From Bacillus pumilus (GTDB lineage: Bacteria; Bacillota; Bacilli; Bacillales; Bacillaceae), in assembly GCF_002744245.1 (NCBI RefSeq), contig NZ_NKHG01000006.1:1-53769 (forward strand): a stretch of DNA of 53,769 nucleotides, given 5' to 3'. Within the stretch, counting starts at the first letter, position 1; every line of letters starts with the position of its first letter. The position numbers and the translations under genes were made by a program. Shown here one piece after another: positions 37,503 through 46,237 of this stretch. The notes beneath the pieces were generated by a model. The model made no database searches. It was not told where the DNA came from and worked only from the letters and a program-made list of their open reading frames with translations.

Positions 37503-38276
37503 TTAAATGGACACATCAATTTTCGCAGATTTCTTTAGTTTTTCAATTTCTTTTTGTACTTCTTTCTGCTTTTCTTGAGATTCTAGTTGTTTTTTCATTT
37601 GTGATTTCACATCTTTATATTCGGGTGCTTGTTGCTTTTGTTCTTTCATTTGTTCCGCGTATTGGTCATAGTACGCTTTGACGTCTTTTTCAGAGACGGA
37701 GGCTGTTTTGATTTCTTTTTCGACATATTGGCTGTATTTGATGCTATCCGCAATATCGCTCTTTAGCTGATCCATTGTGAGTCCGCTTTTTTTGAGTGCT
37801 TCTTCAAATTGAGCGTTGTCTTTAAATTGTTTCTTTTCTTCTTTTAGCTGCTTATCTACTTGCTTGTCAGAGGCTTTATAGCCCTTCTTCTCAGCATCTT
37901 GCAGGATGAGCTCTTGACCTACGAGCGCATCAATGGTTTGTTTCTTGACTTCTTTTGCGCCATCTTTAGATGTTGGGTCTTGCCCTGTTTGCTGAAGCTG
38001 CCCTTGAATGGTGGATAAGGCGCTATTGTATTCACTGCCTGTGATTTTGTCTTTGTTGACGGTCGCAACGACCTTTTGATCGTCAATTTTTTGTGCGTCT
38101 AATTTCTTTTGCATGTCTTCCATTTGCTTTTGCTGTTCTTTTTGGTCAGCCTGTGTTGTTTCCTTGTTTTTCGCTGAATCGTTTTGCTTATCCTGTTTCG
38201 CATCGTTTGATGAGCAGGCTGCAAGCCCCACTGATAACAGACAAGCGATGAGTGTATATGATACTTTTTTCATCAT
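37503..38276 (-). CDS. SurA N-terminal domain lipoprotein (peptidyl-prolyl isomerase-like)
   Basis: The 257-residue lipoprotein has a signal peptide with lipobox LAAC (lipidated Cys near residue 21), a linker rich in Lys, Gln and Asp, and then a SurA_N-type helical domain (about 68-205, with [18 protein letters not shown] and [20 protein letters not shown]). The C-terminal region is Lys/Gln-rich coiled coil. I see no rotamase (PpiC) domain, so it is more likely a chaperone than an active isomerase. AAGGGAG lies six bases before the ATG. It is not the essential PrsA, which is longer and has PpiC. Confidence 0.85.
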   Translation of the reverse strand: MMKKVSYTLIACLLSVGLAACSSNDAKQDKQNDSAKNKETTQADQKEQQKQMEDMQKKLDAQKIDDQKVVATVNKDKITGSEYNSALSTIQGQLQQTGQDPTSKDGAKEVKKQTIDALVGQELILQDAEKKGYKASDKQVDKQLKEEKKQFKDNAQFEEALKKSGLTMDQLKSDIADSIKYSQYVEKEIKTASVSEKDVKAYYDQYAEQMKEQKQQAPEYKDVKSQMKKQLESQEKQKEVQKEIEKLKKSAKIDVSI

Positions 38277-38424
38277 TTTCTCTCCCTTCGGTATGAGAAC
38301 ATCTAGTGCGCATTCTAACCGTTTTAGAGGAAAAATAAAACCATACAGACGATTTGTTAGAGGATTGACATTTTTTTTATCTGTTTGTCCTCATTTTGTC
38401 TTCTCGCAGTCATCATATGACAGC

Positions 38425-40480
38425 TTAAAATTGAAATAATTGCTCCATCGCCTCGTCGATATTGGTGATCGGCTGGCGGCAGCTGTAGTTTTCACATATA
38501 TACACGGTGGTGCTGCCGTTCATTGTTTTGTAATCTTTTGCAAATGGGGCGAGGTGTGCTAGGTCATTCCCTGTTTCAGCGGTCAATATGATATCAAAAG
38601 GCATGAAACGTTTCTGAAGTGCTTTTAAAAGCCGCTCTTTGTGCGGGTCGCCGTTTTTCCCGAGAATGATGATTTCTCGTTTCGTCGCATATTGACTCAA
38701 GAGTCCTTGCAGAAAGGCTGTGTGTCCGCTTGGGTATGAAGAGACATCGACGTAAAAGGCTTTGAACATCTGCTCTAATTTTTCCAGCCAGTCTTGCCGC
38801 CCGATCATTCTGCTCAATGTGAGAAGCTGCTTGAGTGCGGTGCTGTTACCAGAAGGCATGGCACCGTCATACACTTCTTTTTCACGAACGATGAGTGCTT
38901 CTGCATCTGATCCCGAGAAGAAAAAGCCCCCTATTTCCTCGTCCCAAAACAGCTCAAACATGTTTTCGGCAACGGTCTTGGCTTTTTTCAGCCAGTCTTG
39001 TTCAAAGGTCGCTTCGTATAAAGACAAATAGGCTGAAAGCATATGCGCATAATCCTCAATAAAGCCTAGATGCTTCACATCCCCTTCTCTGTAGCGGACC
39101 ATGAGTCGATCATGTTGGACGAGGTGTGTTTCTAGAAAAGACATCGCCTGCTTGGCCATGCTGATGGCTTCCTCTGCATCAAATACACTCCCTGCCTTGG
39201 CAAGTGCAGAGATCATCAGCGCATTCCAAGATGTGAGCACCTTGTCATCGACAAGTGGAGCGGGACGCTGCTGTCTCACGGATTGTAAGGTGTGCCGAGC
39301 GAGATGCAGCTTGGACTGAAGGGTTTCTTCGTCTATCGAAAACGATGCTTTAATGTCATCGAATGAGGTTGAAATTGTATGAGGGATGTTCCACCCTTCA
39401 AAATTCCCCTCTTCTGTGATGTGATAGACCGCGCAAAATAATGCGCCAAGGTCGTCGCCTAAATGGGTCATGATCTCATCTTTTGACCAGACATAATATT
39501 GCCCTTCTTTCCCTTCCAAATCGGCATCTATCGCCGAATAAAATGAGCCGTCACGATTCATCATGTCTCGTTTGATAAATTGAATGAGGTGGTAAACGAG
39601 CTTTTCGTCATCAGGATGTTGAGTGAGCTGAAAGGCTTCAGTGTAAGCTTCCATCAGCAAGGCGTTATCATACAGCATTTTTTCAAAATGAGGCACAAGC
39701 CATTTTTCATCCGTCGAATAACGAGAAAAACCTGAACCAATATGATCATAAATAGCCCCATTTGCCATGCCTTCTAACGTTTTCGTGACCGCATATAACG
39801 CATTTTCTTGACCTGTCCATTTGTAATAGCGTATGAGGAACGAGAGCATATGAGGCGCAGGAAATTTCGGAGCAGAGCCAAATCCGCCATACAGCGTATC
39901 AAAGCTGCTCATGAGCTGATAATAGGCTTTGTGAATAACCTCTTGAGACAACATGGTTTCTGTCTGCCCTGCTGCTTTAATTGTTTGTCGCCTTCTCTGC
40001 CAAAGATTCGATATGATCACGGTCGTTGTGATAAGAATCCAGCAATTGCGTCAATGCATCAATGAAGCCCGGACGGCCGTAAGCACTTCTCTTTGGAAAA
40101 TATGTCCCCGCATAAAAAGGCTTTTGATCAGGCGTAACAAACACGTTCAGCGGCCAGCCGCCTTGCCCCGTCATCATCTGACAAACAGACATATACATAG
40201 AGTCGATGTCTGGACGCTCCTCACGATCGACTTTAATTGAAATGAAATGCTCGTTTAGGATGTCGGCGACTTGTTGATCTTCGAAGCTTTCGTGTGCCAT
40301 GACGTGGCACCAATGACAACAGCTATATCCAATATTTACCAACATGGGTTTGTTTTCTTTTTTTGCTTTATCAAATGCTTCTTTTTCCCATGGGTACCAG
40401 TCAACTGGGTCATGGGCGTGATGAAGAAGGTATGGAGATTTTTGGGTGATTAATCTGTTGGGTTTATTGTTAGTGGACAT
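38425..40480 (-). pseudogene. yyaL: yyaL (thioredoxin-like DUF255/spermatogenesis-associated 20 family), frameshifted
   Basis: Two overlapping frames together encode a YyaL homologue of about 685 residues. The first part (40480 to 39977) has the thioredoxin-like DUF255 domain with [17 protein letters not shown] and CCHWCHVM. The second (from about 40017 to 38425) is the six-hairpin glycosidase-like domain with YDHIGSGFSRYS, WLVPHFEKMLYDNA and YDGAMPSGNS. The first frame stops at TAA (39977-39979). A one-base excess near 39975-39990 (GACAAACAATTAAAGC on the coding strand) separates them. The start ATG 40480 follows AAGGAG. It may be a real pseudogene or a sequencing indel. It lies at the edge of an accessory island. 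Confidence 0.85.
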
Positions 40481-40498
40481 GGAATCTCCTTCTTTCAT

Positions 40499-40886
40499 AT
40501 TTATTTATCAAATGAGTAAATAAATTAATTGATCAAATCTTTTTGAGTGTAAAGGGTGGTGGGCTTAAGGAATTTCGTTTGAATTTAGATAGCACTACTT
40601 CAACAAAGTTACGTAGAAAAATAACCGACAGTTCTTTAGTTTCCAAAATTTTAAAGCTAGGCAAAAATCAAAAAACTATTATTAGGTCATAGATTTATAG
40701 GGATTTCTGTGGAAATTTTACCTTTCGATAGATTCATTTTCAAGTCATTAATTATTGAAAACCTCTATTAACCTCGTTGAAATGGAATTTATCGATAAAT
40801 TTTCCTTTTATGTATTTTATTATTAATAACAAGCTGTTATAATAGCTTTGTGTTTTTGTGAAAATACGTGTTAAAAGTGGTGTTGA
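40499..40886. other. A+T-rich non-coding island boundary
   Basis: No gene is seen in about 390 bases between yyaL and the protease gene. The composition is clearly more A+T-rich than the core genome to the left. An extended -10 (TGTTATAAT, 40835-40843) near the right end probably drives the protease gene. Confidence 0.5.
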
Positions 40887-40940
40887 AAAATTAAAAAAAT
40901 ATATATACTATTAATTCTAGTAATCTCTTCGTTAGGTCTT

Positions 40941-41837
40941 TTGATATTCTTTTTATTTAATCATCAAGAGAAAAATAAAACAAAAAAAATTAATCATAAT
41001 TTAGTACAAGAAGTACCATGGGGTGTTGAAAAAATTAATGCTAATTCATTATGGGCTTTAAGAGGAGAAGAGAAAATAAGAGTTGCTGTATTAGATAGTG
41101 GTATTGATAAAAAGCACAAAGATTTAAAAGGAAAAATTAAAGGGGAATATAATGCAATAAACAAGACATTATCAACCTCAGATGACAAAGTAGGGCATGG
41201 AACTGCTATTGCAGGTATTATAGCTGCTAAAGATAATAGCTTTGGATTAGTTGGAATAGCTCCAGAAACTGAAATATATTCAGTTAAAGTATTAAATGAT
41301 AAAGGAAAAGGTTCTATAGATAAACTTGTTACAGCTATTGAATGGTGCATCGATAATAATATTCATGTCATAAATTTAAGCTTTGGTTTATCTAAGGATA
41401 AATCAATATTAAGAAATGTAATTGATAAAGCAGTTAACAAAGGAATAATAGTTATTGCAGCCGCAGGAAACAATTATGGTGGACCAGCTGATTATCCAGC
41501 TGCTTATAAAAAAGTTATTTCTATTAATGCAGTAGATAGAAATAATGAATTAGCTGTTTTTTCTTCTAAAGGAAAGATTGATTTTTCTGCACCTGGCGTA
41601 GATATCCCTATACTATCTATTAATAATGGGTATGAAACTGAAAGTGGTACATCTTTAGCAGCTGCACATGTTACCGGTATAGTGTCATTGATTCTACAAA
41701 ATAAAGATAAATTTGGGATAAATTCAAAAGATAATATATATTATCAAGTGAAGCATATATTGTCTGAATTATCTATAGATCTTGGTAAAGAAGGAAAAGA
41801 TGAAACATATGGAGAAGGTTTATTAATTTTTAAGTAA
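40941..41837 (+). CDS. Subtilisin-like serine protease (S8 family), N-terminus uncertain
   Basis: The 298-residue S8 peptidase has a complete triad: Asp52 in VAVLDSGID, His86 in VGHGTAIAGI, Ser238 in ESGTSLAAAHVTG, with oxyanion Asn177 in AAAGNNYGG. It lacks a subtilisin propeptide domain. TTG 40941 has no clear ribosome site. The frame stays open upstream to 40887 and reads KIKKIYILLILVISSLGLLI, a convincing membrane anchor. One A fewer in the run at 40886-40890 would join this to TTG 40883. The real product is probably membrane-anchored outside the cell. The toxin-like gene starts 14 bases downstream; processing of that product is a reasonable guess. Confidence 0.85.
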   Translation: MIFFLFNHQEKNKTKKINHNLVQEVPWGVEKINANSLWALRGEEKIRVAVLDSGIDKKHKDLKGKIKGEYNAINKTLSTSDDKVGHGTAIAGIIAAKDNSFGLVGIAPETEIYSVKVLNDKGKGSIDKLVTAIEWCIDNNIHVINLSFGLSKDKSILRNVIDKAVNKGIIVIAAAGNNYGGPADYPAAYKKVISINAVDRNNELAVFSSKGKIDFSAPGVDIPILSINNGYETESGTSLAAAHVTGIVSLILQNKDKFGINSKDNIYYQVKHILSELSIDLGKEGKDETYGEGLLIFK

Positions 41838-41851
41838 AGGGGATATTTTCA

Positions 41852-42631
41852 ATGAAATTTATTAAGAAGAGTATTTCAATTTTTTTGAGTTTGTTAATAG
41901 TGTTTACTTTTATTTCAGAATCAAAAGCTGAGGCTTCGGGTAACAAAGATTATCAAATTATCATTAACAATGAAGAAAAATTAGTAATTGCAGCAGAAAA
42001 AGGCGAAGTTAAAGGTGTAATGACTCTAGACAAAAAGAATATGGAGTTCTCATTAGAAACCGATGAGTTTTCTGAGGTTACTGGTGAAAAAGGTAAAGAA
42101 TATAAAATTAATGTTGAAAATGCAACAGATGATAAGATAGAAGGAACTTTTATTGACACTGAAACAAATGAAAAATATAAAATTAATTCAGATGAGATAA
42201 CAGCTTCATTTGTTTGGTTTATACCGGTAGGGATTGTTATTGGAGAAGCCCTTTTAGCACATTTAATTTCAATGGGGCTAGCGGTGACAATTACAGGAGT
42301 TACTTATGTTGCATATTCTGAGTTTAAAAAGCATAAAAGAACATACTCTCATTACATGGCAGTTAGAAAGTCTAAAGGATTATTTATTGGTAATGGCTTA
42401 AAAAGGTCTGCGGCAATTGCGCGACTTAAAAAGGGTGGAGATACATGGTCTACTTCAAAGAATAATGCAAAATCTATTGCTAAAGCCGCTAGTCCAATTA
42501 AGAAAATTACTGGTGCAGAGATAGATAAAAAGGGTAAAGGTAAGCATTATCATTATCATCCTATTTCTGGATATAAGCAAGGGAAAGGCATCCGTATGAA
42601 ATCACATGCTTTCTATGGTGCAGCAAGATAA
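41852..42631 (+). CDS. Secreted SAR2788-like putative toxin
   Basis: The 259-residue protein has a signal peptide (about residues 1-29, ...ISESKAEA), an acidic beta-rich region (30-120), a hydrophobic double segment (about 123-160, FVWFIPVGIVIGEALLAHL) and a strongly basic C-terminal domain (160-259). This ends with GKHYHYHP...GIRMKSHAFYG, a His-rich motif like the tips of polymorphic toxins. The layout resembles the SAR2788 family of putative toxins, from memory. AAAGGGGATA precedes the ATG. It lies between the protease gene and a small acidic protein. The toxin assignment is inference. Confidence 0.7.
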   Translation: MKFIKKSISIFLSLLIVFTFISESKAEASGNKDYQIIINNEEKLVIAAEKGEVKGVMTLDKKNMEFSLETDEFSEVTGEKGKEYKINVENATDDKIEGTFIDTETNEKYKINSDEITASFVWFIPVGIVIGEALLAHLISMGLAVTITGVTYVAYSEFKKHKRTYSHYMAVRKSKGLFIGNGLKRSAAIARLKKGGDTWSTSKNNAKSIAKAASPIKKITGAEIDKKGKGKHYHYHPISGYKQGKGIRMKSHAFYGAAR

Positions 42632-42694
42632 TTGAAAATATGAAATCCTAATATCGAACAATTCTGAAAAATGAGTATATGAGAAGGTGTAAAT

Positions 42695-43153
42695 ATGTTA
42701 GTTATTGATCAAAATCCAAAAGGTGAGCAGTACTCCAAATTAATTGATTTGGCTTTCGAAATTTGTGATGAGTTTCATTTAGTTTTAAGAAAAGATATGG
42801 GATCTTTAAAATCTTTTGATCCCTTCCTAAAAAAACTCGAAAGTTCATTGAAAGAGATGAAAGAACAATCAGAATGGGCTAGCACAATTCTAGGAGACAA
42901 TCAAACAGCAAAAGTTTATTACTATTATACAGATGAAAATGCGAAGAGTATACTAAAAGAATTCGCAAATTCTTTATATGATTGGGAGCAACCAAATTTA
43001 CCAGAAGACTTGTCCTTCTTCAAAAATGGAGAAGAATGGCTGGTTACATCTTCTCATGAAGAAGAAAGTTATATAGAGACGGAAAATGATACAGAGATAA
43101 AAAGGATATTAAGTATACCAGAATTAAAAGTGCATATGGAAAAATGGGATTAA
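42695..43153 (+). CDS. Small acidic cytoplasmic protein, probable immunity protein
   Basis: This 152-residue protein has no signal or membrane helix and is rich in Glu and Asp. It contains DLSFFKNGEEWLVTSSHEEE, a style common among small immunity proteins of Bacillus toxins. It follows the putative toxin by 63 bases on the same strand, with GAGAAGGTG before the ATG, and a strong terminator closes the unit. I do not recognise a named family. Immunity is inferred from position, size and charge opposite to the basic toxin tail. Confidence 0.65.
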   Translation: MLVIDQNPKGEQYSKLIDLAFEICDEFHLVLRKDMGSLKSFDPFLKKLESSLKEMKEQSEWASTILGDNQTAKVYYYYTDENAKSILKEFANSLYDWEQPNLPEDLSFFKNGEEWLVTSSHEEESYIETENDTEIKRILSIPELKVHMEKWD

Positions 43154-43187
43154 GGCTATTTAGTATTCAATAATAGTGTATTGATAT

Positions 43188-43229
43188 AAAAGTAAGGAGG
43201 CTAATAAGATAGTTTCCTTACTTTTAAAA
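43188..43229. terminator. Bidirectional terminator at the end of the protease-toxin unit
   Basis: AAAAGTAAGGA pairs perfectly with TCCTTACTTTT across a 16-base loop, between convergent genes ending at 43153 and 43250. Confidence 0.88.
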
Positions 43230-43249
43230 TTTTATAGGCGTTCTCATCT

Positions 43250-43792
43250 TTACTTCTTAATTAAGATGTATTGTTTGTCTTCCAAATAGAATATTTGACT
43301 AAGATGATTTATGTCTTTAAACTTCAAATGTTTCCCAAATTGTTGAGTCTTTAAATTAATAACTAAATCCAAACTCTCATCCTTATCTTCATCCTCATAA
43401 CCGTCTAAACAGGAATATAATTCAATTGTGTCACCTTTTGATATGTGTTCTTCAATATAAAGAAAAAGGGATTGAATAGATTTTCGTTGACCAGTTGTAT
43501 TATTTGAGTGTAGATATCCTTGTATTTCATATATATAAGGGTGTGTAAATTTGTTTACGACTGCTTCATATTCATGTGCTAAATGAATGATATCTATTCC
43601 ATATGCATCTTCTTCGGTTTCATAAACTTTTAAAAGTGAATGTTCACTTTTATATCGATTTTTCCTAAACAATTTTTTGTTGAAAGAAACTCCTTTAATT
43701 TTTAATTCAGAAATTGGTTTAAATGTTGGGCTATAGCCAAAATCACCAATAGGAAGTTTTTTGTTAGCCCCAATAAAATGATGTAAAGTCAA
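43250..43792 (-). CDS. Unrecognised 180-aa cytoplasmic protein, immunity-like
   Basis: TTG 43792 follows GAGGAGGAG by about seven bases and opens [20 protein letters not shown] longer in-frame extension to 44104 reads through the yyaL relic and is spurious. The product is soluble and acidic in its second half ([18 protein letters not shown]), with no membrane segment or signal. A TATAAT at 43811-43806 lies just before the ribosome site. I do not recognise the family. It sits alone between the toxin unit and the yyaL relic and could be an orphan immunity gene. Confidence 0.6.
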   Translation of the reverse strand: MTLHHFIGANKKLPIGDFGYSPTFKPISELKIKGVSFNKKLFRKNRYKSEHSLLKVYETEEDAYGIDIIHLAHEYEAVVNKFTHPYIYEIQGYLHSNNTTGQRKSIQSLFLYIEEHISKGDTIELYSCLDGYEDEDKDESLDLVINLKTQQFGKHLKFKDINHLSQIFYLEDKQYILIKK

Positions 43793-43924
43793 TTTGGCTC
43801 CTCCTCTATTATATCTACAAAATATTTTATGTGAATTTGAATAATACACAGTTCTGACAGGCATTTCGTAAAATAGCTTATAAAGCCTAAGAATAGAATA
43901 ACATATTTCATGTGTAGCTGTGCA

Positions 43925-44097
43925 AACATGGCACCAATGACAAGTGGCATAACCGATGCTGACAAGCACCGGTTTATTTTCACGCTTGGCTTTGTCAAAG
44001 GCTTCTTGCCCCCCACGGGTACCAGTGAACTGGGTTGTGGGCGTGCTGAAGGAGGTATGGCGATTTTTCAGTGATGAGTGGGTTGGGTGTTTGGCAT
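43925..44097 (-). pseudogene. 5' relic of a second, divergent yyaL
   Basis: From an ATG at 44097 (behind AAGAAGGTGACCC) the three frames together encode the first ~60 residues of a Yya[18 protein letters not shown] in one frame and [20 protein letters not shown]...CHWCHV in another, with a TGA and indels. Similarity ends abruptly after CHWCHV (43925). It has the same orientation as the intact 5' end at 40290-40480 but differs at many bases, so it is not a recent duplication. It marks the other edge of the inserted segment. Confidence 0.85.
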
Positions 44098-44163
44098 GGG
44101 TCACCTTCTTTCATGTAATATTTTACTGTGTACTTTTCCTTTAGTGAGAATACGTCTTTTTAT

Positions 44164-44192
44164 AAAAAAAATCCTCTTAAAGTAGAAGAGGA
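44164..44192 (-). terminator. Terminator of the ABC/membrane protein operon
   Basis: On the minus strand GTCCTCTT pairs with AAGAGGAT around CTACTTT and is followed by TTTTTTTA. It ends transcription of the gene stopping at 44230. Confidence 0.88.
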
Positions 44193-44229
44193 CAAAAGGA
44201 CGTATTTCTTTTTATTGGAATAGTATATG

Positions 44230-44739
44230 TTACTTGAAGTAATCAATTTCCACAATGAATTTCTCAACTGATACTCCATCGCTCCCAATCATATGAAGTT
44301 TAGGAGTTTTTAAATTTCCCTCACCATTATTTCCAAATGTAAAGGTGACTGTACCATTTAAATATTGATGAGGATTTATATCTTTAATTCTTTTCCCTGT
44401 CTTATTATTAATAAAGTCTATGGTCTGGGTTTCTTCCTCTCCCCTCATCATTCTATAAAATTCAGGATGTAGGGGGAGTTTATCGTTTGTTTTATTTTTT
44501 AATGTAAATGGTATGCGGTATTCAGTTATTTTATTTCTCATTTCATCAATGGTATTAATTTTCTTAGCTTTTTTAAACGTATGACTTATTTTTAGAAATT
44601 CAAATGTTTCATTTGTCGTAAGGTTTTTTTCTGTTACTTTATAGTTGGAGTATTCACTATTCACTTGTTGATAGCGGAACATGCTGATTAAGATAAAAAT
44701 TATAGTCATCACTGAAATTACTATTACTTTATTTCTCAT
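44230..44739 (-). CDS. Membrane-anchored 169-aa protein of the bacteriocin-like locus
   Basis: One N-terminal helix (about residues 5-21, VIVISVMTIIFILISMF) anchors an extracytoplasmic domain predicted to be mostly beta. There are no cysteines and no family that I recognise. Its ATG overlaps the stop of the ABC ATPase gene by four bases, so it is the translationally coupled last gene of the operon. It could be an accessory of the transporter, such as a periplasmic-side subunit or immunity factor; this is inference. Confidence 0.6.
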   Translation of the reverse strand: MRNKVIVISVMTIIFILISMFRYQQVNSEYSNYKVTEKNLTTNETFEFLKISHTFKKAKKINTIDEMRNKITEYRIPFTLKNKTNDKLPLHPEFYRMMRGEEETQTIDFINNKTGKRIKDINPHQYLNGTVTFTFGNNGEGNLKTPKLHMIGSDGVSVEKFIVEIDYFK

Positions 44740-45404
44740 TTTTCTTTATCCCTATCAACAATCGTTTCTTTTATAATTTCACCAGATTCAATATCATAAA
44801 TCGTATCTGAAACCTTTTGAAGAGTTTCTTTATCATGGCTAGCGATCAAAATTGTTTTACCTTCATTTTTTAATGTTACGAGTAATTGATGTACTATTTC
44901 GACTGCTTTCTCATCTAAAGCATTAGTAGGTTCATCTAAAATGAGCAAATCCGGTTTTTCCATAATTGCTTGAGCTATTCCCAAACGTTGTTTCATCCCA
45001 AGAGAATACTTTTTAAACTTTCTTTTGTCATTTGGATCAAGCCCTACACGAGAAATCACAGCAGAAATTTCGTTATCGTTAATTTTATTCTGAATCATAG
45101 AGAGTAATTTTAGGTTAGCAAAACCAGTATATTCTGGGATAAAACCAGGATACTCTATTAATATTCCAACATTTTCGGGAAATGAGATGTCTCTGTGTAA
45201 TTGTTTCCCACCTACAGTTACTTTTCCATCACTTGGTTTTACTAATCCGGATAATACACGAAACAACATTGTTTTTCCGGATCCATTAGGTCCACGAAAA
45301 CCATAAATATTCCCCTTTTTTAATGATAAGTTAATATTCTTAAGGACGTGGTTTTTTTTAATAAATTTGTTTAATGCCTCAATTTTAATATATTCTTCTG
45401 ACAT
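44736..45404 (-). CDS. ABC transporter ATP-binding protein
   Basis: The 222-residue ATPase has Walker A GPNGSGKT, signature YSLGMKQRLGIAQAI, Walker B LLILDEPTNALD and H-loop ASHDKE. ATG 45404 follows GAGGTG and is preferred over the longer in-frame start at 45425. It is small, as in bacteriocin-immunity type exporters (LanF/BcrA-like). Two permease genes lie upstream and the anchored protein downstream, all within a few bases of each other. Confidence 0.88.
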   Translation of the reverse strand: MSEEYIKIEALNKFIKKNHVLKNINLSLKKGNIYGFRGPNGSGKTMLFRVLSGLVKPSDGKVTVGGKQLHRDISFPENVGILIEYPGFIPEYTGFANLKLLSMIQNKINDNEISAVISRVGLDPNDKRKFKKYSLGMKQRLGIAQAIMEKPDLLILDEPTNALDEKAVEIVHQLLVTLKNEGKTILIASHDKETLQKVSDTIYDIESGEIIKETIVDRDKEK

Positions 45405-45418
45405 GAGTTTCACCTCGA

Positions 45419-46237
45419 TTAACATTCTTTTTCATGATCATTGCCGTATTCATTTAAAAAATCTTGTTTGATAAAAATTTTATATGCTAGAAAAGTAAAA
45501 AGTAATCCAAAACCACTAAATAAATAAATCATTCTAGAAAATAAACCTGGTATAAGCCAAGATGTCATTTCTAATGACAGTGAGTCATTAATGAAAGAAA
45601 AACCAAAATAAATATTAAGCATTTTATCAAGAATCACAGCAGATGAAATGATAATAAAGCTGTATATATAATTTTTACTTAACAAATAGCAAACCACAAC
45701 AAATAGTCCAATCAGATAGAATGCCAATAAACTTGTAATCAGATATCTCATTAACATGATATTAGATGAAAAGTATTCATCTAAAGGTAGTTGATCTCCA
45801 TATATTAAGTATGGAGATCCTTTTGTAGATAGCCAAACGTTGTCCCACCTTCCTGACAGGAACCCACCCAAAAGGAAACCACCGATTAGGTATATAAGAG
45901 TGAATATTAGACAGATCCAAAAGACACGTAATAATAACGATAAAAATACTCTTTCTCTTTTTTGATAACGAACAAAACGAGAAGAGTCAAAAAAAGGTAC
46001 GAATCCAAATGAAAAAAACATTAGAAAAAGGGGTAATACGGGAAAAATAAATGTATAGGAAGAGAAAAATAAATTTAAAGATTGTGGTATTCCCATTATT
46101 CCTTGTCCTTGTTGCGGTATACTTTCTTTGACTAAATATAAAATACAGAGCAAATAACAAAAAAACCAAATGAATAATCGCATTTTATAACGGTATATGT
46201 CGAGTAAAACGATATGTAGTTCTTTAACGAATAACAT
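45419..46237 (-). CDS. ABC transporter permease-like membrane protein (second)
   Basis: The 272-residue protein has about six hydrophobic helices and a basic loop (RFVRYQKRERVF) that resembles DUF2705/ABC-2 type permeases. Its start overlaps the upstream permease by 14 bases and it ends 14 bases before the ATPase start. Two different permeases with one ATPase is the layout of lantibiotic immunity (EFG) systems. Substrate unknown. Confidence 0.7.
   Translation of the reverse strand: MLFVKELHIVLLDIYRYKMRLFIWFFCYLLCILYLVKESIPQQGQGIMGIPQSLNLFFSSYTFIFPVLPLFLMFFSFGFVPFFDSSRFVRYQKRERVFLSLLLRVFWICLIFTLIYLIGGFLLGGFLSGRWDNVWLSTKGSPYLIYGDQLPLDEYFSSNIMLMRYLITSLLAFYLIGLFVVVCYLLSKNYIYSFIIISSAVILDKMLNIYFGFSFINDSLSLEMTSWLIPGLFSRMIYLFSGFGLLFTFLAYKIFIKQDFLNEYGNDHEKEC

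Noticed and set aside
40499..40940. Possible CRISPR or repeat array in the A+T-rich spacer
   Set aside because: No regularly spaced direct repeats were found; only A/T-rich unique sequence.
43793..44104. N-terminal extension joining YyaL-like sequence to the 180-aa gene at 43250
   Set aside because: The extension is a frame accident through a yyaL relic; a ribosome site and TTG at 43792 mark the real start.
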